From Agrypnia vestita (taxonomy: Eukaryota; Arthropoda; Insecta; Trichoptera; Phryganeidae): a stretch of 64,000 bases of DNA. The notes below the pieces were generated by a model, which worked only from the letters and a program-made list of their open reading frames with translations, had not been told where the DNA came from and searched no databases. Within the stretch, counting starts at the first letter, position 1; the number at the start of each line of letters is the position of its first letter. This document shows, piece by piece, positions 35,850 through 47,400 of the stretch. The position numbers and the translations under genes were made by a program. The stretch spans positions 1 through 64,000 of the forward strand of contig JADDOH010001564.1 of assembly GCA_016648135.1 (NCBI GenBank). Direction: 5' to 3'.

Positions 35850-36299
35850 TTCACGAGATAATCAGAGCCTTTTGAGGACAACAATATGATCGAAGTCTCT
35901 CAAACATTCCACAACATTCTGGGACGCCCTACAATACTCGGGAAACATCTGGAACAATCTGGAAGCGACGGGAACATTTTCGCAAACACTAGTAATATAC
36001 AGAGTAGACTCGAAGGTTCGAAAAACTAGCGTGTTTCGTATAAAAGGTGGATCCTGTGCCGCGTAAAGTTCACGATTATTTTGACATTAAACCGACGTGA
36101 CTTAACCAGCGATTAAGACGTAGCGACCGCAGTCTTACCCATACGTAGATCAATCGAAGCTACAGATATCGGGTAAAGTACTCACGTGCGAGAATTAAAT
36201 AGAATATTCTAGCAAGCGAAAATTAAGTGTTTCACAGACGAGTGACTAATTGCGAAATATTGTGAATTAATTAATAGTGCTTTAATTTATTTATTTAAA
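35850..36299 (+). repeat. LTR-like segment, copy 2
   Basis: It shares phrases with 13.85 kb: ggaacaatctggaagcgacg, gcaaacactag, gaaggttcgaaa, atattctag(c/t)aag, attgcgaaat. It has a TATA-box-like gtataaaagg at 36039 followed by about 250 bp of GC-richer sequence. This suits a Ty3-type LTR with its promoter. It runs into the composite repeat at 36300 that also occurs at 24665. Confidence 0.55.
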
Positions 36300-36600
36300 T
36301 TCGTATCCAGTGACTTTGTGAATTTATTAAAATAATAAATAAATCTATAATTAATTTTGAGTGCTTTGATACTATTAAGAATAATTTTTATACAGTCAAT
36401 AGGCATGCTCCCAACGGCATTATTCGATACTATATTGAATAGAGTTGTAGACAGGCAATTGCCATGTCTAAGCCCAGCCTGAGTATTGAACATGGAATTT
36501 TTAACTTCTTTTTCGATTCTCACTCTATTTTATTTTTATTTCTAGAGTCTTTTCAATATGATTGACAATATTATGTGTTACATCAAATCCGCAAAACACT
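36300..36600 (-). pseudogene. Composite repeat with RTE reverse-transcriptase fragment
   Basis: The minus-strand translation has EKEVKNSMFNTQAGLRHGNC followed by LSTTLFNIVSNNAV, which matches the 'GLRQGD-LS--LFNI-LE' motif B region of RTE-type LINE reverse transcriptases. It is about 50 codons long and joined to non-coding text shared with 24665-24960. Both copies have the same junction, so the chimera spread as a unit or both derive from one element. Confidence 0.65.
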
Positions 36601-36934
36601 TAACGCAAAAATATTTTTCCCAAATCTGCTAAAGGTTTATTTAAAAGGGGACGAGCCGCAAAGGAATTGAATGCGAGGCAAATAAAAATGTGAACCGATC
36701 ATATCACAAAATATTATCGATTGGACCGCTGGGAAATCTAGCGGAGGGTAGTAGCGGCGGTCATTGAAAAAGTTTGGGAGATATTTTTTTCCCAAAACAA
36801 AACTTCAATGTTGGAATTGAATTAAAAGTTTACACTATAATTTGGACCAGGAAAATCAAATTTAGGCGAGATCTCTAGTTAAAAAAAATATTTCCAGAAT
36901 TGTTAATTACATTTCTAAATATGTTAATTTTAAT
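36601..36934. other. Unassigned stretch
   Basis: AT-rich with a small GC-rich block near 36720-36770. Nothing recognised. Confidence 0.4.
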
Positions 36935-37450
36935 TAGCCAAGACGAAAAGGAACGAGCTGGGCTGCTTTTGGCAAACTCAAACATATCTTCGAGAACAAA
37001 GAGATCCCAATTAGCCTAAAAAGAAAAACCTTTGAATCGTGCATACTGCCAGTAATGACGTATGGATTGGAAACTATGGCCCTTACAAAGGAAAGTGTAG
37101 AAAAGCTCAAATTCACGCAACGATCCATGGAGAGATCTATGCTTGGAGTAAGCCTAAGAGAATTAGAAACGACGAAATTAGGCGCAGAACTAGAGTAGTG
37201 GATATCATGGATCGTGTAGCGAAGCTAAAATGGCAATGGGCAGGACACGTTGCAAGACAGGATACTACAAGATGGCCTCCCAGAGTTCTGAAAACCTTGG
37301 GAAAATAAAAGAGGCATCGGAAGACCTCAAAAGAGATGGACCGATGATATTGTCGCTGTGGGGGGAAAGAAATAGCTAAAATTAGCTAACAACAGGGAAG
37401 AATGGAAAAATAAGGAAGAGGCCTATATCCAGCAGTGGAAAGACGAAGGC
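36935..37450 (+). pseudogene. RTE-type LINE, C-terminal fragment
   Basis: The translation contains RAGLLLANSNIS or, in the sense frame, LGCFWQTQTYLREQRDPN-like text, then LKRKTFESCILPVMTYGLET, LTKESVEKLKFTQRSMERSM, LGVSLRE, and after a shift RTRVVDIMDRVAKLKWQWAG, HVARQDTTRWPPRVL, GRPQKRWTDDIV-like text and AYIQQWKDEG before the stop. 'LPVMTYG-ET', 'QR-MERSMLGVSLR', 'LKWQWAGH-AR' and the final 'YIQQW' are classic for RTE-type elements common in moths and butterflies. About 170 codons in two or three frames; the reverse-transcriptase palm is missing. Confidence 0.85.
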
Positions 37451-38329
37451 TGATGAAGAAGAAGAAGGAGAAGTTAATTTTAAATATAAATTGACCGTAC
37501 GTGCATTTTTTTTCTTACCTTACATTGGTAAACATCACAGACCACAAATATTCGATAACAGTATGCTATTTCTTCAAACTTAATTTATTTCACATCTTAA
37601 GAATACTCACGGTTATACTATATTTCGAATATAAAAGAAAAATTTGAATTTAATTAATATAAATTTTATTATTTTAATAGTCATACAAGGCTAATTATTG
37701 GAGGCGTCATAGAGAAATTTAATTAATACGCGGCCAAAATCTAGTGCCTTGTCACCAAGTGCAGGCTATAACCGCATTTGCAGTTACTAGTAATTACTCA
37801 AGTACTTAGAGGGTCAAAGAGGCATATACCAGAATTTCAGTACACTTTACACCAACCCACCCTCCACCACCCCCACCTCCACAGGGTGCACGAAACCGGA
37901 ACTCAACCGCAAGCCCACACGATAAAAATCTGCAACCAAAACTGCAGGTTTAATTTTTCTTTTTACTTTAGATTCGCTAATGCGTTGTGAAAGTATTCTG
38001 GAAAAGTGGTCATGATTTTATAAAATTAATATAATCCAATTAATTTTGTCCATTCGCCTGTCGTTCCAGATATCCTGAGAAAAATTAAAGTAAGGAGTCT
38101 AGTATAAGACCAGGGTATACACAAACCTATCAAATGAATCAGAAAGACAGCTCCCTATTACTCCAAATTCCCACTTAGATATGCAAAGTCAAACATGATA
38201 TGGTGATAAGATTTGGCCTACTCAAGAACTACCTTTACCGTTTCAAGAAAATTGATGAAGACTACGGATACATGCCATTACGGCCGAACTTTCACACAAG
38301 AAAAAGATTTGTAACCTGTTGATGTTTTG
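37451..38329. other. Unassigned stretch
   Basis: Starts with a GAAGAAGAAGAAGGAG tail of the preceding LINE. A C-rich block (caacccaccctccaccaccc, 37853) is unique. No gene is recognised. Confidence 0.4.
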
Positions 38330-38515
38330 ATGAGAACGTCAAAAAAGATTCTCCACACAAAGTCCCAAGAAGACGCAGCGTTGGTACACTCAAACTGCAA
38401 TGGCTGAATGGAGTGCAGTAAGATTGGAGGAGTATATATCAGGATAGAAGAAGATGGGAAGGAATGTTGAAGGAAGCCAAAGCCCACAATGGGCTGTGGA
38501 GCCACTGATGATGAT
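38330..38515 (+). pseudogene. LINE tail fragment
   Basis: The translation includes SPRRRSVGTLKLQWLNGV, then after a shift QDRRRWEGMLKEAKAHNGL and a stop, followed by GATGATGATG. 'RRW---L-EAKAHNGL' directly before the stop is a common C-terminus of insect LINEs. About 60 codons survive. Confidence 0.7.
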
Positions 38516-38989
38516 GATGTTTTGATGTTTTTTCAGTACCCAAAGTCACAAACTGGATGCGACGTTCAGACAGAAGGAAGTCAGCTAGAGTAACATTACA
38601 AGCGTGACATAAAAACTTATCACTTAGAGAATGTAGTCAGAATATTAAAGATTATACATAATTAATCAGACAAAATCATAACAATATAAGAACCTAAAAG
38701 AAGGTCCTCACAGGTCCTACTCTTTCTGAGAGAGGTTACCCGTGGATCACTATCAACTATGAAAATTACGAAAGAGCTCCACGGACACCTCGCTTCTCTT
38801 CCAACAAATCTGACACCTAAACTCCTATTGAAGTACTTTGTATATAGCAAGTAAGTCCAATAATTATTCCAGCTCTCATCTGAAAAAAGCAGGCTATTGA
38901 GAAGGTTAAAATTATTTACTAAGGGGACTGCAGGGGGCATGATAAAACAGATCAGATAAGTACCGCAACACGCAAAAAGCTCTCATCAA
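38516..38989. other. Unassigned stretch
   Basis: A 92-codon minus frame at 38662-38940 has no motif I recognise. Confidence 0.35.
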
Positions 38990-39180
38990 TAAATCAATAA
39001 CACTGAGATATGGGGAAGACTAATAGACTGATGTCAAGATAGACCTGCAAGAGGTAGAGGGTAGTGTCCAGCAGATTATACCAGACAAAGACGATGTCAT
39101 GGGATGAATGGCGCTCAATTGTAGATTTCCGAGTCCCATAAAACCAAAATATCAGATCATGCATTTCACTATTCACGGCA
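38990..39180 (+). pseudogene. Possible LINE tail
   Basis: The translation TKTMSWDEWRSIVDFRVP after an interrupted Arg-rich segment resembles the end of LINE proteins ('DR--WRSIV'). It aligns loosely with 43850-44040. Weak. Confidence 0.4.
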
Positions 39181-40204
39181 AACGTAACATATATCGGAAT
39201 ATCTATACACAGAATACGTGTCGCATCAATATTCTTACTATTTTCAAACTAAGCTAAACGCTTGTTTTGTGAAAATAGAACTAACTTGCTGGTGTCCTGA
39301 AATTGAGCTCGAACCTCTAGGTCTCGAATCACTACGCAAGAGTCATAAGTTTGTGTTTTTGGAGAAAATTTGTAAATTTGTAAATTCATTTCTTATTTTT
39401 ATTTCAATTTTGAAATCAAGATACTCGACTATATCCGGGATCGCAACCTAGCGAAAATTTGGGGAAACAATTCATTTTCACTGTTACCTAATAAAAATTT
39501 GTACTGAGTACTTAGAGTGTACTTAGCAACAAACTTTGAACAGGCTCCATATTTCGGCGTTAAACAAAACAATTTTCCATTGAGGCAGGTTTAAGGGACT
39601 GACGGTATCAACGTCATATTTCTTTGATGAAATTCTACATTTGCTGCAATTTCTCAAGACAAACACAAGCAATGAGCTAAAGTCCCCGGAAACATGATTG
39701 AATTACGTGCATCAGTTAAGCAAAGTGGGTACTCGACTTAATGAGATCATTAATCACAGAAGAAGCTCAAATTTTCGCAGCGAAACCAGGAATTAATATC
39801 AGCCAATGGAGGGGACGTACTCCACGTAATGAATTGTCAAAACTTTAATGAACGTCGTGGAGCGGCAAAGCTGAATATCATATAATATACATTACTTTTC
39901 TCAAGGCGTCTCCCCGTCTTGCCTTGGATCGAGCTGTTGTAATTTCAACTAATTAGTGGAAAATTCATCCCAATTATGTAACAAGAGTTTTGAATATTCA
40001 GAACATTTTGATATTAACGCTAATCTCATAAATAAGCAACGATACATATTTATTAATTACAAGTACAAAAAAGCAAAAACTAATATTTTGATAACGTTGA
40101 TTCTTGACGTGTGGAAAACAAAATGTTGTACATATCTAAGGGAAATATAAATACTATTTAAAATAAGCAGCGTTATACAACAAAAAATATTTACAATTAA
40201 TACC
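39181..40204. other. Unassigned stretch
   Basis: Short frames without motif; bases 39540-39930 are less AT-rich but match nothing in the window. Confidence 0.4.
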
Positions 40205-40262
40205 ACATATTTTTAATAAAGATAAAATATAGAAATCTCGCAGAGACGAAGCTATTTATATG
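40205..40262 (+). repeat. R1 repeat, copy F, 5' piece
   Basis: R1 start (atagaaatctcgcagagacg, aagctatttatatggga) that stops where the transposase remnant begins. The 3' piece of the same copy resumes at 41275. Confidence 0.7.
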
Positions 40263-41273
40263 GGACCGGAGGGTTTAGATAGACCCAAAACTGTTAGAAC
40301 ACCCGAAAATTTAACGAGAGTGAGAGAAGCTATTGAACTGTCGCCTCGGCGCTCTGCTCGGAACCATGCAATTGCATTGGGTATTGCTGACCGCTCACGA
40401 AGGAGGATTTTGCATCAAGACTTATCATTCCACCTCTACAAGATTATGATTGTCCAAGAGTTGAAACCTCCTGACTATGAAAACCTCATGAATCCTCCCA
40501 AGAAATGTTGAACGGAATGCATGCGAGGTCAACTTTTTTCAATAGTGACGAGGCCCACTTTCATGTGGAGTGGTGAATAAACAAAATTTTCGTTACTGGG
40601 CTGAAAATAACCCAAAGTAACTTCACAAGAGACCTCTTCACTCCCCAAAAATTACTGTGTGGTGTGCGATTTCCAAATTTGGGGTGATTGGGCCATATTT
40701 TTTCGAGGAGAATGGACGAACCGTGACTGTCAACGCTCAATGTTATGTTTCCATGTTGGAAAATTTTTTTGAAGCTCAATTGGAAGAACTAATGGAGGAA
40801 ACAGATCTGGGAGATATCTTGTTTCAACAGTACGGTGCTACGACCCATACTGCTCGAGTTTCGATAGCAAAACTGCAACATTATTCACTGCGCGACTCGT
40901 CTCTCTGAGGGGTGACGTGGGATGGCCCGCGCGTTCACCTGATTTAAGCATTTAGGACTTTTTCCTGTGGAGCTATCTTAAGAGAAAAGTTTTCAAACAT
41001 CGGCCTTACACCTTGGAAGAACTTAAGGATCGAATTCGGGAGGAAATCGCCGCTACGCCCATCGAGATGTACCAAAATGCAGCCGAAAACTTCAGAAATC
41101 ACCTTCATCAATGTTTCGCTGCTGAGGGACATCATCTTTCTGATGTCATCTTTAAGACTTGATGCGTAAAACGGCGTGATGTACCAAATAAAATAAATTT
41201 CATTTCTGTAAGTTGCGTCGTTTTTTTTTAATAGCCCTTCAAAACTGCACTGTCTGTTTTGCCGCACCCTGTA
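40263..41273 (+). pseudogene. Tc1/mariner-type transposase remnant
   Basis: The 5' frame gives LDRPKTVRTPENLTRVREAI followed by ELSPRRSARNHAIALGI and SRRRILHQDL, a helix-turn-helix DNA-binding domain. Shifts around 40480-40640 break the segment with the first catalytic Asp. The next frame has TVWCAISKFGVIGPYFFEEN, LENFFEAQLEELMEETDLGD and FQQYGATTHTA, where the Asp expected after QQ is Tyr. The last part has WPARSPDLSI, a stop, then DFFLWSYLKRKVFKHRPYTL and an end at about 41162. The 3' terminus has an inverted-repeat-like gcactgtctgttttgccgca ending CCCTGTA at 41273. The 5' terminus is missing. It landed in R1 copy F. Dead: two catalytic segments are damaged. Confidence 0.85.
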
Positions 41274-41274
41274 C

Positions 41275-41460
41275 AATTTTTGAAAGTTATATATATGTTT
41301 TATATCAGTTTCTTTCATATATTCAAATGGACTGTACTAGAGACATCTGTAGTCATTTATATGACACAGTAATGAATATTTCGTAGCGGGGTAATTGTAC
41401 CTCTATATTTTTAAAGTGAAATATTTAGAAATATTATTTTAAATGTATATGTTATATTTT
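41275..41460 (+). repeat. R1 repeat, copy F, 3' piece
   Basis: Resumes with caatttttgaaagttatata, tcaaatggactgtactagag and tacctctatatttttaaagt. About 170 bp of R1 between the two pieces are absent, together with the 5' end of the transposon, pointing to one deletion across the junction. Confidence 0.75.
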
Positions 41461-43319
41461 TCATTACATTCATAACAGATAAAGATTTATTAACACATTG
41501 AAAGAATCAACATCTCAATTCTGTAGCAGATTTTCTTAAATATTGTAGAGCTTTCATGAAATATGTTTACAAATTTAAGTCCTTGCCTAAACTAGGCCCG
41601 GAAATGTTTAATGAATTTGGTTATTTTTTGTTACATTTTTATTGTAAAAAATATGCCATCAAGGCTTTTTGAATAAGCTGAATCATGATTTTTTATGGCA
41701 TTTATATATTTTGACTCAATTTGTGTTTAAATTTTTCTTAATATATTACGGGATTTGTTAGGTATCTGCAAATAACACAGTGATCATTGTTCTAGTAAAT
41801 ATTACCTTATTATAATATTCTGCCAACAATTGGTTATCCTTGTATTTTAGAGTAGGTATGTAAATTTTTATCCTTATTTTTTTGATAAAAAATTAAATTG
41901 TGTACCTCCGTGCAAGCTTATAACAATTTTATAAAACTGCGGAAAATGAGAATTAAATAGCATTAACTAACTTTACGACCTTCTACACGGTTCCGTAGCT
42001 CGACTTATGGATAGCTGTACCGTACCGTAAACAATTTATTAAATTCGGGCATTTAATATAACTTGATATGGCAGTTACTTTGTGGTGCAAAATGATAATT
42101 TTCATTTACATTAAATTGATCTTTGTAATTAACACACCTTGAGTGTAAGGATAATTCAAGAATAAAAACACAAGAATAAGAACACAAGAACACAACAAGA
42201 ACAAAAACACCAAAAAACAATAACAAGACTAAGACACCAGAACAAGAATAAAAACGCAGTTGTTTAAAGAACAATACCTTCTCAGAATTGGCCACATAAT
42301 TAGTTCCAACCATTACTTTGAAATCATAGAATCAAAGATTAAAATTACTCCACTCCAACATCCATTTTTAAAATAGAAATACAATATTTCCGAAGTTGTT
42401 CCCATATTCTCAGATCTCAATAAGTATTTTTTATTGAAGCCTGTAAAATTCAATTAAAAATACAAAGGGTTGTAAATATGAATAGAAAACATTCATATCC
42501 ATAAAACTACCGATAAATTCTACTAAACGACACATTATTTCAAGATTACGCTTTCTCTGATATTTTAGTGCTAATTCAATAGGGTTGGTGGTCAGTGGTG
42601 TTTAACGCTTAAATGATATCAATTTGGTAAATCGATGCGGTCTTTGTTAATTTTGGTTTAATGAAGTCTCCGCTGCGTGGATGGTGTTAATTAAATAAAG
42701 GCTAGTGAAAACGTCCAGAAGGGTGACGTGAAATATTGGAAGTTTTCCAAAGCGGAGGCTAACGGAGAAGTTAATTAAGAAGTCAGAAAGCAAATCAGCT
42801 GTGTAATCATAAAGTTTTACAGTTTTTTGATCAGATTTTCAAATTAACTCGCCGCTTAAGCTAGAGGAAGATTGAGGTAACTCATAAAGGAGAGACTACT
42901 GTATAATAGTTATAATATATTTGATTAAAAATAATTCATATGAATCATAAGAATAATTCAAGCTATGAAACAAGAAAGTGTACCTATAAGGTTTGTTGGA
43001 AATACAACTAAACGACGGAAAACCAGGAAGTGAACGTGTCTTAGCATTTCATCCACTTGTCGATCTCCAGGTTTCCGTTGCTTCCGTAGGTGGACTGTAT
43101 CATTAAGGGTTTATATCAATTCATTTACAGGCACACGAGCTTCAAGGCTTGTAAATCGGAGCTTTACTGCCCGCCGTTCCGTATTTGAAATTCTCCAACC
43201 AACTGACGCTGTGCGATGTGGAAGGAGAAAAGGGACACAAATTATTCCGTTAAAGCAGTTTTAGCATAATATTTTAAACAGACTGATGCATACATAAGTA
43301 CCTGCCGTTTTTATAACGA
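41461..43319. other. AT-rich stretch with a low-complexity tract
   Basis: Bases 42158-42260 are a purine-rich tract built on AAGAACACAAGAAT-like units. Bases 43010-43240 are GC-richer; after a possible acceptor (ttcatttacag, 43121-43131) a plus frame runs about 45 codons (GTRASRLVNRSFTARRS...), without a family motif. No gene is supported. Confidence 0.4.
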
Positions 43320-43720
43320 CGTTTTTTCGTGAATTTAGCGATTAATTGGCTTTTGTCAGATGATAAGGTTAGAAAATTAAAACGCCCATCGAAAATCATA
43401 CACATACGCGCCACTGAGTCATTTCACGATCTCAATGATGAAGGGACGATTAGTGAAAGGACACGCCGAGAGTTATTTGTTCGCATTAAAGCCGATGAGG
43501 CCAGCTTAGACGATAAGTCAGGAGGAGGACCAGGAGGATTTGGAAGAGGACGAAAGTTGTACCACTAGGACGCTGGGCACTCTTCATCCACGTTATCACC
43601 GTTTTCCAAGTATATGGAAAGTGGTATTTGACGTTGATGGTGATTATATAATGACCCCGCTACAATTATGCATCAACCTAAAAAAACTGAGATGGACACG
43701 GAACCATATACCATATATCA
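43320..43720 (+). pseudogene. Possible decayed coding segment, unidentified
   Basis: A 79-codon frame (from 43329) with LLSDDKVRKLKRPSKIIHIR, SERTRRELFVRIKADEASLD is followed, after a shift near 43515, by an acidic stretch (QEEDQEDLEEDESCTTRTLG) and HPRYHRFPSIWKVVFDVDGD in the next frame. Composition and the acidic run look protein-like in both frames, consistent with one ancestral frame broken by a single indel. No family is recognised; a transposon-derived or host exon origin cannot be separated. Confidence 0.35.
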
Positions 43721-43849
43721 GGAATAAAGTATTATTAAAAATAACTAAAAATTATGAAAAATGAAATAAATTCCACACAAATACAATTTGAATCAGCATC
43801 TACATTCCAAAAGAGCTGGACATGTAGAGAGTAGGTAAGTTCTGAAATA

Positions 43850-44040
43850 AGCACAGAGCCCAACAGGATCGAAACCGAGGGGAATAACGAGACGGAGTAG
43901 CTGGATGTATCGAGACAGGTCTGCAAGAATTAGGCGAGTACCCAGCATCTGGACCACAAAGGCGATTTTAAGGGATGGATGCCATTCTACTCTGACTAAG
44001 TTACATGACGAACTCACGAAGCCCTTTAAGAAATAAAGAT
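43850..44040 (+). pseudogene. Possible LINE tail
   Basis: Plus-strand text gtatcgagacaggtctgcaa, then aaggcgattttaagggatgg, aligns loosely with 38990-39180, and its translation (QVCKN, an interruption, ASTQHLDHKGDFKGW) resembles LINE C-termini. Weak. Confidence 0.35.
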
Positions 44041-45479
44041 CTACACCAATTGTCATCTACATAAAGTGTAGCGGATTGCGTTAGTTGCTTTGTAATAATT
44101 AGTTTTTATTAATTTACTATATATTTAAGACGGCTGTATTGATTTTTTTATTTTCAGTTGTAATTATTATATATAAATATATTTAAAATATTGCTTTAAA
44201 TTTATAAAAGAAGTGGTTGAGCACCTAACAAAGGTGCTTCAAGTTTCTTTATATAGGGAGGAAAAATGTGGCTATGCATATATAATATTTCTATGCATTC
44301 ATTTTTTCTGAGGGCGTAACTGAGTACAATCAAATATTAATAAGGGTTGCGCTGAAGCCTTAGTTAACAGATTTTAACTTCTAATGTTTTTCTTTACTAG
44401 ACTAGCTAACCTTCCTCACCGAAGGTAGAACGAGACAAATACAGCACATATTTTCATATACATATACCGTTTTTTTATTATATAGACATATTTTTGTGTT
44501 CTGACGCCATGTTTATATGAGACAAAAGTCTATCTATGCACATCTACAGAAAAAAAACGGATTTTCGGAAAATAACGTTTGTGTATTGCTTTTAGGAATT
44601 ATTAAACTAAGGTAGTTTTACAATTGTTGGTATAACATTAGAATACATTAAGGCAAAACAATGTATAACTAAAACTTTAGAAATACGAAAATGTAAACAT
44701 AAGTATAAACAATTTAAATTTCTTAATTTACAGGCTTCACGCATTGCGTAAACTTATTTTGTGGACAGTGTCATTATCAAATTTCTAACGAGCCTTCCGT
44801 CCATGACGGCTAAGTGACTCATTAAAACCCTAACAGGCATTATTACACTTACACATTGTACGTACTAACACTTACAAATAGGCTAATAGAATCCACATAT
44901 GAAATTGAATATACCTCTTCGACGGAAATATGCCATAATGGTATGCACGCATGAGTTTTGTAGGTAATTTGTTTTCAAGTTGGCAGGAATGTTCAAAAGA
45001 ACAACAACCGCAAAACGAATTTCTCCTAGTTTTCTGATTATATCAAGTTGACACAGAAAAGTTGGTTTCAATAGACGACAAAAAGTTGTATGTGGCGCCA
45101 TTTCAAGGATAAAATATAAAGCGCAAATGGGTTCAAAGACATTTTATTTATAAAGTGCTTTTCAAATGAGTGTAGACTGATAAATGGATTTCAATCTCGT
45201 ATGGAAAAATGTCAAATAAGGTTAATAAATCAACTCTCAGTATCAAACAACTCAGGGTAAATTTTACAATCAAAATATTTGAACTGAATATTTCATTATT
45301 TTATCAGTTAATTGGTGGGAGTTGAACAAAAAAAATTAACTTGTTAATATTGTTTTTCTTTTATTTAAGTATTCCGAGTTAATTAATTCAATTTTCAAAT
45401 AAACCTTTTTTTTATTTAAAATATGCTAGACACCTGAAAGGTCTATGGATAACATATATCATAATAGTTCGATATAATA
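44041..45479. other. AT-rich stretch, nothing recognised
   Basis: No gene or shared repeat seen. Confidence 0.45.
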
Positions 45480-46200
45480 ATGTAATAATAATGAGAACAC
45501 AAAGTCTTTTGTTATATTTGGCTGAGTTTTTTTGTCACTTCTATTTTGAAATTGTTAGTATTCAATTGTTTTGTCTGTTGTGCTAGGTCGTTGTATAATT
45601 TTAATCCTTTGCAAATTAGTCGTGATTGTCCTGTTTTTGTTTTGGCTTAAGTTGTAGTTTTAGTGTAGTTTTGTAGTATATATAATAGTAGTAAGTGGTA
45701 GTTTTGAGCCATTCTTGTAATTTACGAATTTTGTGTAATTTAATGTCTTGCATTTCGCCATTTGCTAGCTTGTGAATGAGTTTTCGTGTTTCAATTTTTG
45801 TAATGTTATCAACGTTTAATTGCTGTGTTACTCGATAAACCGTTTCAGTTGATGTCAGGTATTTAATATTCTAGACCATTTTCAGTATTATATTTTGTTG
45901 TCGTTGAAGTCTGTTTAGGTTCGTCTTGTTTCCGGTTCCCCAGAAGGGTATCACATACCCTATTCTACTCCTAACGTATGCCTCGTACATAAGAATTTTT
46001 ATGGTCTTCGATGTGATTTCGTAGAATTGTAATTAGTAGAATAGGCTAATCAGTAGGTATAGTAATATAGTCAATTACTTGTCTATATGAATGGTCCATT
46101 TGAGGTGTCTGTCTGGGATGAGTATTTTGTATATTCTAATTCAGAGAGTGTTTCGTTGTGTATTTTTGTGTCTATTTTGTACTATTTTTACCTACGGATA
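45480..46200 (-). pseudogene. LINE C-terminal fragment (CR1/Jockey-like)
   Basis: The minus-strand translation includes HLKWTIHIDK, ILMYEAYVRSRIGYVIPFWG, TGNKTNLNRLQRQQNIILKM and TETVYRVTQQLNVDNITKIE, followed by decayed text. 'LYEAYVRSRI-YG--FWG' and 'LQR-QNR---'-type segments mark the thumb and C-terminus after the reverse-transcriptase palm. Several stops; the catalytic domain is missing. Confidence 0.75.
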
Positions 46201-47074
46201 ACAGTATGATAACTTTTATTAGTATCTAAAATCATTATTATTAATAACCTTTATTTTAATTCTAAGCAATCCTACTCTCATACGCTTAAAATACTAAGTC
46301 CAGTTTGTTTTTAAATGTGGTTAAAATAAAGTTTTAATTATTTTATTTATAAAATAATTTTTTGACATTTTAGGAATCCCCATAAAGAATTTATTCGAAA
46401 GTAATTTAAAAGTCACCAAAAAATGTAAATACTATTTTTATGGATATTTTTCTTACGTAAAATGTAAAAGTATATCGGGGACGTATATTGCACTTGAGTA
46501 AAAAAATCTGTGCACTTAAAAATTCTGTGACATAATACAATAAAGAACGCATATTTAAATATGCCAAACTCATCTCTCGTGATGAAATCTGAAATTTCGG
46601 GAGCAAAGCCCAGTAGATCAATTTCCACATAAATTTCGAAATCTGATTTTAGTACGTAATACGAAATTTAATAATAGTAAATTAGCCAATTGAATTAATT
46701 AGCCAAATTAACAAGTAAATTAGCCAATTTGCTACTCAATCGAAAACTCGGCTTATTAACTACCTAATATTCTAAGAACGAGAGAATTTTAGTGAAAATG
46801 CACATCCCTCAGAGATTTCTTGAAAGGATTTCACTTTGGCTTGGAGTTGCGGGTATGATACTTTCTCTTCTATTAAATCCCGAAACTTCAACTTGCTAAA
46901 AGTTTTGTTTTCATGAACGTACTTTTTGATAGTCAATAATATATAGTAGAATACCTGGGCGACATTTAGGCTGCCAAAATTTAAAAACAGAAAAATGTTT
47001 ACTAAGTTTGTGATGTTTTAATATACCTATCAACCTATTTGTTTTTCAAAAATATTTTTATACCATTTAGATAT
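46201..47074. other. AT-rich stretch
   Basis: Near 46670-46740 'ttagccaattg/aattagccaa' words repeat. No gene. Confidence 0.4.
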
Positions 47075-47400
47075 TTCTTAATACGATTACAAATCGTGTT
47101 GTGAATCAAAAATAATAATTTCGTTGTTTGTACGTCTGTCCGTCCATATGTCTGTCTCGTCTGTCCGTCAGTAATTTCGTGTAACGTCCGCAATTTCGTT
47201 TGAATTCACGGTTAAAAAAACAAATTAAACGGCCGGAGATGGGGCTTGAACCCCGGGCCAACTAACCAGAACCAGCCGCTTTCGCACGTTACTACCGCCA
47301 CCTTTCCGAGGACCGCCAAAAAGATATTATAAATATATACAAGAGCTTAGCAAAGATGTAAACCAATATTCCGTCATTTTGACGGTTTACAGCTAGTAGT
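47075..47400 (-). mobile_element. R2 repeat with internal tRNA-like promoter, copy 2
   Basis: On the minus strand: GTGGCGGTAGTAACG (A-box-like), then CCCGGGGTTCAAGCCCCATC (B-box with matching stem), then CGGCCGTTTAATTTG and a GTCTGTCCGTC-rich tail. Upstream the shared leader AGCTGTAAACCGTCAAAATG and GCTAAGCTCTTGTATATATT. It has the clearest tRNA-like part of the three copies. Confidence 0.8.

Noticed and set aside
42053..42313. An 86-codon minus frame rich in Leu, Val and Phe that could look like a membrane protein
   Set aside because: It is the translation of an AAGAACACAA-type low-complexity tract.
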